NCBI RefSeq assembly: GCF_042654065.1
Contig: NZ_JBHSFP010000001.1
Coordinates: 186,001 to 250,000, forward strand
Source: Sphaerisporangium dianthi
GTDB lineage: Bacteria > Actinomycetota > Actinomycetes > Streptosporangiales > Streptosporangiaceae
Direction of reading: 5' to 3'
DNA: 64,000 nt
The notes under the pieces are model-generated. The model searched no databases. It was not told the origin of the DNA and saw nothing but the letters and a program-made list of their open reading frames with translations. Below, piece by piece: positions 52,665-61,727 of this stretch (within the stretch, counting starts at the first letter, position 1; each line of letters starts with the position of its first letter). The position numbers and the translations under genes were made by a program.

Positions 52665-55609
52665 AGGAACTCACCCTCCGGCCCGTCGAGGTGGGCGAGC
52701 ACTTCGACGGACGACCGCCGGTCACCGACGCGTCCGAGATGGTCGAGCATCCGCCGCACAAGGTGGCGGAACCCTTCGTCTCGTGCGGCGCTCAGCGTGG
52801 TCGTGTCTCCGACGAGGACCAGTTGCCGCTTGGCCCGGGAGACGGCGACGTTGAGCCGCCGCAGTTCCTTGAGGAATCCCACAGCACCTTGGGGGTTGCT
52901 GCGCGTGAAGCCATAGATGATGAGGTCGCGCTCTCCTCCCTGGAAGGAGTCGACGGTGCCGACGTTGTCGGCCACCTGCCTGCCGTCCCCGAGCGTGCCC
53001 CTGAGGCCGGCCCTGATGCGCTCGGCCTGCGCCCGATAGGGGACGATCACCGCCCAGTCCTTGTGGTGGCGCGCGTCCCGCGTCACCAGCCGGACGATGA
53101 GATCGGCCTCCAGGGCGTTCACCCACCCGCGCCCGCTGCCGTCCTCACCCCGGCCGGCGGGGCGCTCCCGCCGCTCGCCGGCAGGACGATCGGCCGTGTC
53201 GACCATCGCGAACGGACTGGTGAAGAGCGGACCGCCACCGCCACCGGCGTGTTCGGTGCGCAGCACGCCGTCGTAGAAGGCGGCCGACACGAACTCGCCG
53301 ACCTGCCTCGGCATGCGGCGTTGCACGGCGAGCATCACCTGGTGGTCGGGAGGAACCGTGCCGTACAGGCGCTCGAAGGCGCTGCGCCCGAGCAGCTCAC
53401 CGATCTCCTGGGCCGCCGCCGGCGGTAGCAGGCCATCGCGCGCCAGGTTCTCCCCCCACTCGCGCACCTCGTCGTCCAGGTACGGCGGCAACTGCATGTG
53501 GTCCCCCACCAGGATGCAACGCCTGGCCCTGACCAGGGGGACGAGCAGGTTGGGCGTGGAGATCTGCCCTGCCTCGTCCACGATCGCGAGGTCGAACTCC
53601 AGGTCGGCGAGCAGTTTGGAGGTCGCCGTGCCGATGCAGGTGGCCGCGACCACGTCGGCGTACCGGACGAACTCGCGTTGCAGGTCGAGTTCAGCGTCGC
53701 CGATGCCGGCCCGCCATTCGGCCAGCAGGCTCGCACGCCTGCGCGACATCATCACGCTCGTACCGAGCTGGCCGCGTAGCCGGTCCCAGGTGGGCAGATC
53801 GTCCGGTAAGTCCAAGGGCGGCACCGGCATGACCCCCGAGACCATCGCCCACAGCATCTCCGCGGCTCTGTTCGCCTCGGCCACCGCCTCCTGCCGACGG
53901 CGGTCGGCCGCGTCTCTGACCCTGATCAGGCCGTTCGCCTCCGGGTCGGCGGCGACCAGCCGGTCGACCTCGGCTCGCCCGGCGTCGTGGGCTCCCGCCG
54001 CGTCCGCGAGCTCCGCGCGGGCGGGAACGAGCCGCCGCCGGACCTCGCGCAGTTTGCTGAGCCGACGGTCGGCGAGCCAGCGGTAGGAGAAGGCGAGCGG
54101 CCCCGCGGTCGCGCGCTCGTGGGCCTGCGCGTGCCGCCGCTCCCAGTGGCCTTCCCGATCGTGCAGCCGGTCGGCGGCGGCCCAGGCCGTCTTGAGTCTG
54201 GCCTCGGTGGCGGCGAGCCGGTCGGCGATCGGCGCCCGCACTCGGCGAACGACATGGTCGAGGGCGGTCGCATGCCCCGCCATCTCGTGGTCCGCCGCGC
54301 GGGCGGCGTCGAGGGAGTCCGTCAGATGGGTCATCCAGCGTTCGGCCGCCTCCGCGTCACCGGCGAATACCACGAGGCGGGAGGCCAGGGCTTCGGTGGC
54401 GGCCAGAACCTCCTCTCGCGCCCGCATGACGTGGTTCTCCACCATCAGGTCGCGCGCCCGGCCGGTCATGGCGTCCTCGTTGCCGACCCGCACCGTCTGG
54501 ACGTCCTCGGGCAGCTGTTCCAGCACGTTGTCGACGGCACGGTTGGTGTGCGAAGTGACCAGGACGCGCTCACCGCGTGCGGTGCAGGCGGCCGCGATCT
54601 CGGTGATCGTCCTGGTCTTCCCCGTCCCCGGTGGTCCGAGGATCAGCAGGAGGTCGGGCACGGCGAGTGCTCGCTGGAAGGCCAGCAGCTGGCTGTCGGG
54701 GTCGAGCGTGCCGCGGGGCCTGGCCATCGGATCGACTCGGAACGGGGCGAGCCGCCGGTCCACGAGCCAGCGAAGCAGCTCAACGTTGGTCACCTCGCCG
54801 CGCCGCAGGGCGGCGACGGCGTCGGCCTGGGCGCGGAACACCAGATCGCTGGGCATGACGGTGAGCGCGCCCTGAGCCGGAATGCGACCGTAGTCGACCG
54901 CAGAGTCGAAGCGGACGACGATCACCTCCGCGTCTTTCACCCGGATGACCTTGCCCCGCAGCTCGGGCTGATCGGCGAGGTGGACCACCGCGCCGACCGC
55001 TGGCGCCGTGGGACGCGCCAGGTGGAACTCGTAGACGCCGCTCACCGAACGCCGCTCCTCGCGGGTGCTCTCCCTCCGCCGGTAATGGATCGGCGGCTCG
55101 GCGCGCTGGCGAGCGACCTCTATGTCGCGTCCGGCGTCGATGACCTGCTCCATCAGGTCCAGGTACTCGGTGTGCTCCGGGGGGAGCCGAGGAGGCGGCG
55201 GCCGGAGGCTCCCGACGTCGGCCCACGCCTGCCGCAGCAGCGCCATATGCGACGACATGACGCCGCGTGGCACGTCACCGACGTGATGGTATTCATGCCA
55301 GCCTGCGCCGCAGCCCAGCAGCAACGCACCACGCAGCAGACGTTCCTCGTCACGGAACCCGCGCGGGGCCGCCCATCCAAGCCGGTAGGCGTCCCCCAGC
55401 GGTGTGACGTACAGCCCTGCGACGTGCGTGTCGGTGTAGACGGCGAGGTACTTCTCCTCGATGCGCGCCGGCAGCGCGCCGGCCCGGGCCAGTCTGTTGA
55501 TGTTCTCTACAAGGTGGGCGGGACGCAGCTGCGGCGCGAGCTGGTCGCGCACCTTCTGGGAGGGGATCACCGCCACCGGGCCGGGCAGGGACACCCGCAC
55601 TGTCGTCAC
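52661..55609 (-). CDS. SF1B helicase (Upf1/Dna2-like, AAA_11/AAA_12)
   Basis: The 982-residue protein has an N-terminal ~300-residue region of unknown fold, Walker A (LILGPPGTGKTRTITEIAAAC, ~323) and motif Ia (VLVTSHTNRAVDNVLEQL). A helical insertion (~390-600), motif II (DLAIVDEAGQISTPNLLVPL, ~677), motif III (CILVGDHMQLPPYL), motif V (VGTVDSFQGGERDLIIYG, ~888) and motif VI (RRLNVAVSRAKRQLVLVGD) follow. It should move on DNA or RNA using ATP. The GTG at 55609 has GAGGAGG 6 nt upstream and overlaps the preceding stop (GTGA). Its stop overlaps the next start. No PLD nuclease is fused to it, unlike Mokosh helicases. Confidence 0.92.
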   Translation of the reverse strand: MTTVRVSLPGPVAVIPSQKVRDQLAPQLRPAHLVENINRLARAGALPARIEEKYLAVYTDTHVAGLYVTPLGDAYRLGWAAPRGFRDEERLLRGALLLGCGAGWHEYHHVGDVPRGVMSSHMALLRQAWADVGSLRPPPPRLPPEHTEYLDLMEQVIDAGRDIEVARQRAEPPIHYRRRESTREERRSVSGVYEFHLARPTAPAVGAVVHLADQPELRGKVIRVKDAEVIVVRFDSAVDYGRIPAQGALTVMPSDLVFRAQADAVAALRRGEVTNVELLRWLVDRRLAPFRVDPMARPRGTLDPDSQLLAFQRALAVPDLLLILGPPGTGKTRTITEIAAACTARGERVLVTSHTNRAVDNVLEQLPEDVQTVRVGNEDAMTGRARDLMVENHVMRAREEVLAATEALASRLVVFAGDAEAAERWMTHLTDSLDAARAADHEMAGHATALDHVVRRVRAPIADRLAATEARLKTAWAAADRLHDREGHWERRHAQAHERATAGPLAFSYRWLADRRLSKLREVRRRLVPARAELADAAGAHDAGRAEVDRLVAADPEANGLIRVRDAADRRRQEAVAEANRAAEMLWAMVSGVMPVPPLDLPDDLPTWDRLRGQLGTSVMMSRRRASLLAEWRAGIGDAELDLQREFVRYADVVAATCIGTATSKLLADLEFDLAIVDEAGQISTPNLLVPLVRARRCILVGDHMQLPPYLDDEVREWGENLARDGLLPPAAAQEIGELLGRSAFERLYGTVPPDHQVMLAVQRRMPRQVGEFVSAAFYDGVLRTEHAGGGGGPLFTSPFAMVDTADRPAGERRERPAGRGEDGSGRGWVNALEADLIVRLVTRDARHHKDWAVIVPYRAQAERIRAGLRGTLGDGRQVADNVGTVDSFQGGERDLIIYGFTRSNPQGAVGFLKELRRLNVAVSRAKRQLVLVGDTTTLSAARDEGFRHLVRRMLDHLGRVGDRRSSVEVLAHLDGPEGEFL

Positions 55610-57042
55610 GCTTCGCCTCCTCGCGAGATTTCCCGTCGGGCACGCGACAGCGCGGCGCCGAGGACGCCGATCCTTCGCGGGCGGCGACCGGGATCGGCAT
55701 CGAGCGCTTGCGCCAGCAGCTCGTCGAGTTCGACGGGAAACTGCCGGACGGTTGCCCGTACGGGCGGGGACCCACCCGGCATCGGCGGGTGTCCGGTGAC
55801 CGTGTGGTAGACGAGCACGGCGAGCTGGTACACGTCGGTGTGCGCCCCCGGGGCCGGCACATGCGGGCCGACGCGCACCTGCTCGGGGGCGCGATATCCG
55901 TCGGCCCCGTCTCCGGGACGCGGCGGCCATGCCGCCAGGCCGATGTCCGCGAGCACCGGCTCGTGGGCACGGCCGGTCAGGACGATCGCATCAGGGCTGA
56001 GCGAGCGATGGGCCTGGCCGCGCCGGTGAAGTTCGGCCAGCGGTTCACACAGGCGAGCGGCCGCGTCCAGGACCGCCGCGACCGTGAGCCGGTCGAGCGG
56101 GATGGAGCTCGGCCCGAACGCCTCACGCCACGTGGGGCCGCTACGTAGCTCCGACGCCGTCGTGGTGGCCGCGCCGCTCTCGTGGACGGCGATCAACCGG
56201 GGAAGACGATGTGCGCCCGACACCGCCTTGAGCAGCTCGGTCTGGGCGCGCAAGGCCTGCCGCGCGGCGACGGCCCCGGACGTGTCACGAAGAATGGCGA
56301 CCTGACGCAGCCGTACCCGCGCGGCCGTGGGCTCGATCCGGTCCGCGGTGGCCTCACGCCACACCCACGCCCGGTCCTGGCTCGGCCTCAGGACGGGCTC
56401 GTCATGCAGGAGATAGCAGCCGCCACCGAAACGCACCTCCTCACCGCCCCGCCAGTCGACGTCCACCTCGGTGGCGACGGGATTCGCGAACGCGACCGGA
56501 GGCGTGTCCTCCACCTGCACGTGGCGGTACGGGTCGTAGTAGGCGCGCCTGACCGTCGCGCACCGAGGTAGGTCCAAGCGGCGGCGCAGCCCGCTCTCGT
56601 CCCACAGCTCGATCTCGACCTGATGCTCCGCCTGCCGGCGCGACCGCCAGCCGTGCCACCACTTCAAAGCCGGCGCGTCCATCTCACACGGAATGCACAG
56701 CACCCACCGCGTCACGGTGTGGCCTTCGCGCCTCGCGTAACGCATCGCCGAGTCGAAGGACTCCCGCACCTGCTTCTTCTGGGACTCGCCGAACTCCTTG
56801 ATGAAGTACTTGGACTGCCAGATCTCGACGCTGCCGTTCAGGTCCCCGACGAGCACGTCGATGCCCCAGTCGCCGGGATTGGCACGCACCAGTGCGGCCT
56901 CCTGCCCGGTGACCGCCGAGACGAGGGACACGAGCATCTGCTCGAAATCCTCCCGCGCCCCCGCCTCTCCCCTGCGCTGATGGTGCGCCAGGAAGTCGAT
57001 GGGATGCTCGCCCACCCCGAATCCGGTGCCCGACACTGTCAC
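55606..57042 (-). CDS. Mrr-like nuclease fused to a degenerate protein kinase
   Basis: The 478-residue protein starts with a restriction-endonuclease-like domain, REDFEQMLVSLVSAVTGQEAALVRANPGDWGIDVLVGD and VEIWQSKYF-type sequence. The Asp of GID and the Q-S-K triad fit a PD-(D/E/Q)XK site. A protein-kinase-like domain follows (~230-460) in which HRD is HRS (AHRSLSPDAIVL), DFG is DIG (LADIGLAAW) and the glycine loop is missing, while GYRAPEQ and TDVYQLAVLVYHTVTG remain. It is therefore likely a pseudokinase sensor controlling the nuclease. It is the first gene of an operon with the SF1 helicase (4-nt overlap). PglW-type kinases in phage defence show similar HR-x-L-S-P loops. Confidence 0.85.
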   Translation of the reverse strand: MTVSGTGFGVGEHPIDFLAHHQRRGEAGAREDFEQMLVSLVSAVTGQEAALVRANPGDWGIDVLVGDLNGSVEIWQSKYFIKEFGESQKKQVRESFDSAMRYARREGHTVTRWVLCIPCEMDAPALKWWHGWRSRRQAEHQVEIELWDESGLRRRLDLPRCATVRRAYYDPYRHVQVEDTPPVAFANPVATEVDVDWRGGEEVRFGGGCYLLHDEPVLRPSQDRAWVWREATADRIEPTAARVRLRQVAILRDTSGAVAARQALRAQTELLKAVSGAHRLPRLIAVHESGAATTTASELRSGPTWREAFGPSSIPLDRLTVAAVLDAAARLCEPLAELHRRGQAHRSLSPDAIVLTGRAHEPVLADIGLAAWPPRPGDGADGYRAPEQVRVGPHVPAPGAHTDVYQLAVLVYHTVTGHPPMPGGSPPVRATVRQFPVELDELLAQALDADPGRRPRRIGVLGAALSRARREISRGGEA

Positions 57043-57083
57043 ACTCCCGCCCTCAGACCACGTGCCCGCGCTACCCGCCGCTG

Positions 57084-59624
57084 CTAATCCGGGTCCGTCG
57101 CGCCCTTTGCCCGGCTCACGAACCAGTCGAGTGAGGCGACCATCACGTCCCAGACGGCGTCGTTCGCCATCAGGTCGATGTCGAAGGAGGGATACAGCTC
57201 CAGCTTTGCCGCAGGCAGGTCGACGCCAGGTGCCTCGTTCAGTCTCCGGCGCAGCTCGTCCCGCAGGAGGGGATCGTTGAACGGGACCCGCTTCTTGTGT
57301 GTGGCGAACGGCACCTCCACCGTCTTGGCATAGAAGCGGACGATGGGCAGGATTTCACTGCCTATCCTGATGAAGGGCGCGCACGAGGCCCCTGCCGACC
57401 GGCCGAACTGCACCTCGCCGCCGCTGCCGCGCCACCACTCCAACAGGCGGGATACCCCACCGGACGCCTGCGGCCCCTTCGCGTCACCGAGCTGCTTGAA
57501 GAAGCGCTGCTCGTGTTCGCCGGCATGGGCGTAATCGTCGTCGGCCGCGAGCGCCGCCTCACTCAGGTCCACCGCCCCCGGAAGTTCCAGCAGCTCGGCG
57601 AGTTCCCGGGCGGAGATGCGCTGGGCGGAGTCCGCGCGGTCGGCGTCGTCGAGCGCGATGCCCTCGGCGCGGAGCACCTCGCGAACATCCCGGTCATCGT
57701 TCTCGTCGGCCCAGCGGAACCCCTTGGACACCTGCCCGGCCGCGGTGAGCACCCGGTGGGCGTTGAGCACTTCCGACGTGGACAGATGCACGCCGACGGG
57801 GACGGCATGCGAGCCGATCAGCTCCGCCAGGTCTCCGTACGTCGTCCACGTCCCCGCCGGCAGTGCCGCGAGCGCGGAGTGCAGCAACGTCCAATCGCGC
57901 GAAGGGCCGACCGGGCCGAGGTCCAGCGGACTCGGCCAGATCTCGATGGCCCGCGCGGCCAACTCGTCGGCGCGGGACTGGATCTCCGTCTTGCCCCACC
58001 GCTCGTGCTTGGCGATGCGCTGATTCATGACGAGGCCGCTGTGCCCGAGGTGGTCCCGCTTCTTGGCGAACGGCATGTTGCTCAGCTCGGAGTTGTAGCC
58101 GCTGAGTGTGAGGTTGCCGAGAGTGTGGACGAGCTCCTTGTGGATCCGGTCGGCGTCCCCGTCGGCTGCGAGCTGGTCTCGCCACTCGGCGGTCGGGCTC
58201 TGCGGCAGCACATGCTCGATGGTGATCTTCTTGTCGGAGAGCTCGACCGGTTCCTTTCCGCCGTAGGACTCCTCCAGTCTGCTGAGCACGAGCTTCTGCT
58301 GCGCGGTGCGCCCCTGCCAGTAGAACGCCCGGCTGCGGATGTCGGAACGGAACTGCTCGTCCGACGACCAGTACAGGCGAGCCGGCGACAGGCCGGTACG
58401 CACGACCTCGTGCACCCGCTCCTCGCCGGTCAGCTCCGGGGTCAGCCGCATGAAGATCTTGTTGAGATTTCCGGTGGTGACTCCCCCGATCAGACGGCGC
58501 ACCAGGAAGCTTTCGATGTAGCGCTGTGCCTCGACCACCTCCCCCTCGGTGGCCTCGCCGCTCTCGTGGAGTTCCAGCAGCCGCATGATGACGGGGTAGG
58601 CGGTGTTGCCCTTCCACTCGTTCAGGAACCGCAGGCGCGCGTCGATCTCCGACCCGCCGTTCTCAACGGTCGGCGCCAGAATGCGCTGGAGATAGCGGGC
58701 ACGCCGCGCGAGATCCTTGACGTATGCCTCGACCCGCTCCTCGACGTGCTGCTTGTCCATGGTCACCGAACGGAGCAGGTCCTGATGACCGCGATAAGTG
58801 TCGTTGTACTGCGCCTCGTCGCCACGGTCGAGGATCAGCGCCAGGTACATCAACTGGTCCATGCCCTTGGGGCCCAGTTTCTCCTGCATGGGCAACCAGT
58901 AGGTGTCGTAGACGAACTGGCCCTTGGTCGGCAGGTGCATGAAGACGTAGTTCCGGATGAGGTCGACCTGGCTGAGCCGCATACCCGTGTTGTTGATGGA
59001 CTCGAAGATCCGGAAGGCGTTGTCGTCACCCTCCACGACGATCTGCACGAGGTTCAGCCGGTTGAGCACGACGCTCTCGATGCGCGCGATGTCGTGCGGG
59101 TCGGCGGGGTCGTCGACCTCGACGAGCTTGGTACGGAAGAACTGGTAGGCGGACGCGATGAGGCTCCCGGTGGCGCCGAACGGCTGACCTTCGACGCAGT
59201 CTTTGTACGCCTGCCGATCGACCTGGGTGGGCAGCAGCCGGTAGCGAGCCTCACCGGGCTGGAACTTGTTGATCAGATGAGTCTCGTTAATCCGCTCTCG
59301 ATGCACTGGATCTTCGGCGGCCTGGTGATCACGCAGGGCGCACAGGGCGACCATCAAGGTCGTCAGCCTCTGCTGGCCGTCGACCACCAGCCACTCCGGA
59401 TTTCCCGGTGAGTTGTTGGGGCCGGGGGCCAGGACCACCGAGCCGAGGAAGTGACTGTTGTCCTTACCTTGCTCGACGCGGTCGGCCTGGAGTTCGATGT
59501 CCCGCCACAAGGTTGACAACTGCCCGCGCTCCCATGAGTACGGCCGCTGGTACAACGGCACCCGCAGTTGCTGCTGCCCAGCGATGATCCCTTGCAGCGT
59601 CGTCTCGTTGGCCTTCACACCCAT
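57084..59624 (-). CDS. GmrSD-type (DUF262-DUF1524) nuclease fused to an alkyltransferase-like domain
   Basis: The 846-residue protein has DUF262 (QQQLRVPLYQRPYSW, VVDGQQRLTTLMVAL, ~79) and DUF1524 (KKITIEHVLPQSPTAEW and LGNLTLSGYNSELSN, ~470). An MGMT/ATL DNA-binding domain follows (PAGTWTTYGDLAELIGS and VLNAHRVLTAAGQVSKGFRW, ~585-640; the active PCHR is NAHR), then an unrecognised C-terminal ~170 residues. GmrSD enzymes cut glucosylated phage DNA using NTP; the ATL part would bind alkylated or otherwise altered bases without repairing them. ATG 59624 abuts GAAGGGG; GTG 59618 has better spacing. It precedes the nuclease-kinase gene by 41 bp and may head the whole operon. Confidence 0.88.
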   Translation of the reverse strand: MGVKANETTLQGIIAGQQQLRVPLYQRPYSWERGQLSTLWRDIELQADRVEQGKDNSHFLGSVVLAPGPNNSPGNPEWLVVDGQQRLTTLMVALCALRDHQAAEDPVHRERINETHLINKFQPGEARYRLLPTQVDRQAYKDCVEGQPFGATGSLIASAYQFFRTKLVEVDDPADPHDIARIESVVLNRLNLVQIVVEGDDNAFRIFESINNTGMRLSQVDLIRNYVFMHLPTKGQFVYDTYWLPMQEKLGPKGMDQLMYLALILDRGDEAQYNDTYRGHQDLLRSVTMDKQHVEERVEAYVKDLARRARYLQRILAPTVENGGSEIDARLRFLNEWKGNTAYPVIMRLLELHESGEATEGEVVEAQRYIESFLVRRLIGGVTTGNLNKIFMRLTPELTGEERVHEVVRTGLSPARLYWSSDEQFRSDIRSRAFYWQGRTAQQKLVLSRLEESYGGKEPVELSDKKITIEHVLPQSPTAEWRDQLAADGDADRIHKELVHTLGNLTLSGYNSELSNMPFAKKRDHLGHSGLVMNQRIAKHERWGKTEIQSRADELAARAIEIWPSPLDLGPVGPSRDWTLLHSALAALPAGTWTTYGDLAELIGSHAVPVGVHLSTSEVLNAHRVLTAAGQVSKGFRWADENDDRDVREVLRAEGIALDDADRADSAQRISARELAELLELPGAVDLSEAALAADDDYAHAGEHEQRFFKQLGDAKGPQASGGVSRLLEWWRGSGGEVQFGRSAGASCAPFIRIGSEILPIVRFYAKTVEVPFATHKKRVPFNDPLLRDELRRRLNEAPGVDLPAAKLELYPSFDIDLMANDAVWDVMVASLDWFVSRAKGATDPD

Positions 59625-60094
59625 CCCCTTCGCAATGCCGCCGCCAAGCAGAGCCAACGATCCTTGCACAAAAAAGGCCAGCGAGTAAACGGCTAGCCCA
59701 GAACTCAAACGGACCGCCCATCCGTATCTCACCCACACTCGGGAAGATTAGAATGCATCATTAAATACCCATAGTTCGCATAACAGTTATATTTGCCGAC
59801 ACCACCAGCGTTGGCCACATCGCACGTTGACATCGATCGCGATCGCGACCCACGCCATGATCACGCCGCGGCCATCGTGCGCACCCTTCCGTCAGAGACG
59901 CGGTGCAGCGGTACCTGCGGCCGCCACGGCGAGATGGTCGCCACGTACCGGGCGGCCCCGCTCGTCAACGGCGGCGTTCCTCGGCAAGCTTGCGATGCCT
60001 GCCACGCGTGAATCCGATATGCGAAGGAGCCGCCCCCGGGGTCTCCTGCGGCGATCCTGTGGCAAGGTGATCTGCGAGGTAGACAATGCCCAGC
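59625..60094. other. AT-rich promoter region at the defence operon head
   Basis: The 470-bp spacer contains a distinctly AT-rich block at 59740-59800 (for example TTATATTTGCCG), unlike the surrounding DNA, which is where a promoter of the GmrSD-led operon would lie. The rest has normal composition and no gene. The codons 59625-59738 are open but read like random membrane sequence and are not assigned. Confidence 0.5.
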
Positions 60095-60400
60095 ATGAAG
60101 GCATACGTCGGGTGACCGATGGTGACGCCGGTATCGCTTCCTCGTCGCTCACCCAGGGCTGACCGAGGTGAACTTTCTGGCGGCCCTCCGGAGCGCGCGA
60201 GTTCCGGGTACTCAGCCCCGACGAGCCCTTTTAGTTCAAAAGCCATCATCCACACAACCGTGTGGTCGGCAGCGGGTTCTACAGCGGCTTCGCCCAGCTG
60301 CGCCTATTCGAGGCTTGGGAGTTCTCCGGAGAGAAGATCCGGCCCGTCCTACAGGCCGCTCACATCGGTCCCCTCTCGGTCGGCGGCCGGCACCGCTGGT
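60095..60400 (+). pseudogene. decayed, internally deleted copy of the HNH endonuclease gene
   Basis: The sequence from ATGAAGGCATACGTCGGG matches the start of 47837-48772, including its upstream GACAATGCCC. A lost G then gives TGA after six codons, further indels follow, and at TGGGAGTTCTCCGGAGAGAA about 400 bp are deleted. The copy jumps from the sensing domain directly to GEKIRPVLQAAHI of the nuclease. Homology ends near 60400, just before the next gene. Confidence 0.9.
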
Positions 60401-60402
60401 CG

Positions 60403-60828
60403 TCAGCTTTCCCGCGCCGCCGAATAGTAGGCGTACACGCCCTTCATCTGGCGGACCCAGAACTCGTCCTTCTGCTCCGCCGATGCCCGGCGGGGGATGA
60501 GTGCGAGGTCAGCCGCGAGGTTGAAGAAACCGGCTCCGGCGCCCGTTCCGCCGGTATAGGTGACCAGCGCCGAGATCATCATGCCGGTCTCCGGGCGGTT
60601 GCGATCCACGATGAGCCCGAGGAGATATCCCATCGCGGCGCGCTCATCCTGCCGCCCGAAATCAAAACCATCGATGCCGGTGCGACGCTCCAACTGGGCG
60701 TTCAGCTCCGTGTACGACGTCGGTCTGGACTGCCGTGCGCATTCGATCAGAAATTCCAGGCCCGCTTCGGTGAGCCGGTCCCAGGTCTCGTCATCACGTC
60801 CGTACATGGACTTCCTGCTTACGTTCAT
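60403..60828 (-). CDS. small protein of unknown function in kinase-helicase operon
   Basis: The 141-residue protein begins MNVSRKSMYGRDDETWDRLTEAGLEFL and contains LGLIVDRNRPETGMMISALVTYTGGTGAGAGFFNLAADLALIPRRAS. I do not recognise the family; the glycine-rich middle and the final FWVRQMKGVYAYYS are distinctive. Its ATG overlaps the kinase stop (ATGA, 60825-60828), so it is translated with the kinase. It may be the effector or an inhibitor of the operon. Confidence 0.78.
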   Translation of the reverse strand: MNVSRKSMYGRDDETWDRLTEAGLEFLIECARQSRPTSYTELNAQLERRTGIDGFDFGRQDERAAMGYLLGLIVDRNRPETGMMISALVTYTGGTGAGAGFFNLAADLALIPRRASAEQKDEFWVRQMKGVYAYYSAARES

Positions 60829-61727
60829 CCCAGCCTCGCCAGTGCGGCCGCGTACATGTGCGCGGGGTCGGTGGACAGTTCCTTGTCGATCAGCCCGGGC
60901 AGCGAAGGTGGTGACACCACCATGGGAAGCAGGGTGTGGAAGACGGACTCCGCGCTCTGCGGGCGTTCTTCGGGGGACTTGGCGAGAAGGTGGAAGGTCA
61001 GCTCGCGGAGTTCCCGTGGGGCGTCGGAGCGGCGCAGCGGGGGCGGCGTCTCACGGTGGCTGCGGTCGATCTCGGTCATCAGGTCGGGTGCGGCGAACGG
61101 GCGCGTGCCGGTCAGCAGCTCGTACAGCAGGCATCCCACCGCGTAGAGGTCGCTGGAGCGGCTCGCCACCTCCCCCTTCGTCAGCTCCGGCGCCATGTAC
61201 CGCGCGGTCCCGGGTACGTCGCCGGACCGGGTGATCCGGGAGAACTCCTCACCGCTCAGCGCCGTTGCCACCCCGAAATCGATCATCTTGACGGTCGCGT
61301 CCGGAAGCATGACCAGATTGCCCGGCTTGATATCCCGGTGGATGAGGTCGGCGTCGTGCGCGGCGGCCAGGACCGCGCAGACCTGCGCGCCGATGAGGGC
61401 CACCCAGGGCACGGGCAGCGGCGAGCGCTCGTCGATCAGGTGGGAGACCGTGTGGCCGTCGAGGTACTCCATGACCAGGAACAGCCGGCCGTCGTCGCTC
61501 CCGAAGTCGTACACGACAGGTACGCCGGGATGCCGCAGGCGGGCGGTGATCCGCGCCTCGCGGTAGAAGCGCCGGATGGCCTCCTTCCTGTCGGCCAGGT
61601 CGTCCTCGCGGATGAGTTTGACCGCGACGGGCCGGTTGAGTCGCAGGTCAGATCCCAGCCAGACCTGACCCATGCCGCCTCGCGCGATGGGCTGGGACAG
61701 TTGGTAGCGCCCGGCGATGGTATTCAT
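60825..61727 (-). CDS. soluble Ser/Thr protein kinase
   Basis: The 300-residue protein is an intact Hanks kinase: IARGGMGQVWLGSD, VAVKLIRED, HRDIKPGNLVML, VKMIDFGVA, GTARYMAPE, SDLYAVGCLLYELLTG. There is no membrane span or extracellular sensor, unlike PknB-type kinases. It starts with ATG overlapping the stop of the ParE-UvrD helicase gene (ATGA, 61724-61727), so kinase and helicase are linked. It probably phosphorylates the helicase or the small downstream protein as a control step (inference). Confidence 0.93.
   Translation of the reverse strand: MNTIAGRYQLSQPIARGGMGQVWLGSDLRLNRPVAVKLIREDDLADRKEAIRRFYREARITARLRHPGVPVVYDFGSDDGRLFLVMEYLDGHTVSHLIDERSPLPVPWVALIGAQVCAVLAAAHDADLIHRDIKPGNLVMLPDATVKMIDFGVATALSGEEFSRITRSGDVPGTARYMAPELTKGEVASRSSDLYAVGCLLYELLTGTRPFAAPDLMTEIDRSHRETPPPLRRSDAPRELRELTFHLLAKSPEERPQSAESVFHTLLPMVVSPPSLPGLIDKELSTDPAHMYAAALARLG

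Noticed and set aside
51495..57042. Operon as a known Mokosh system
   Set aside because: Kinase plus SF1 helicase fits, but no PLD domain, an added PD-(D/E/Q)XK nuclease and a third protein differ; kept as a candidate new type.
59625..59738. Extension of the GmrSD protein with a membrane segment (start at 59738)
   Set aside because: AT-rich spacer composition, no ribosome-binding site, and DUF262 proteins begin close to the ATG at 59624.
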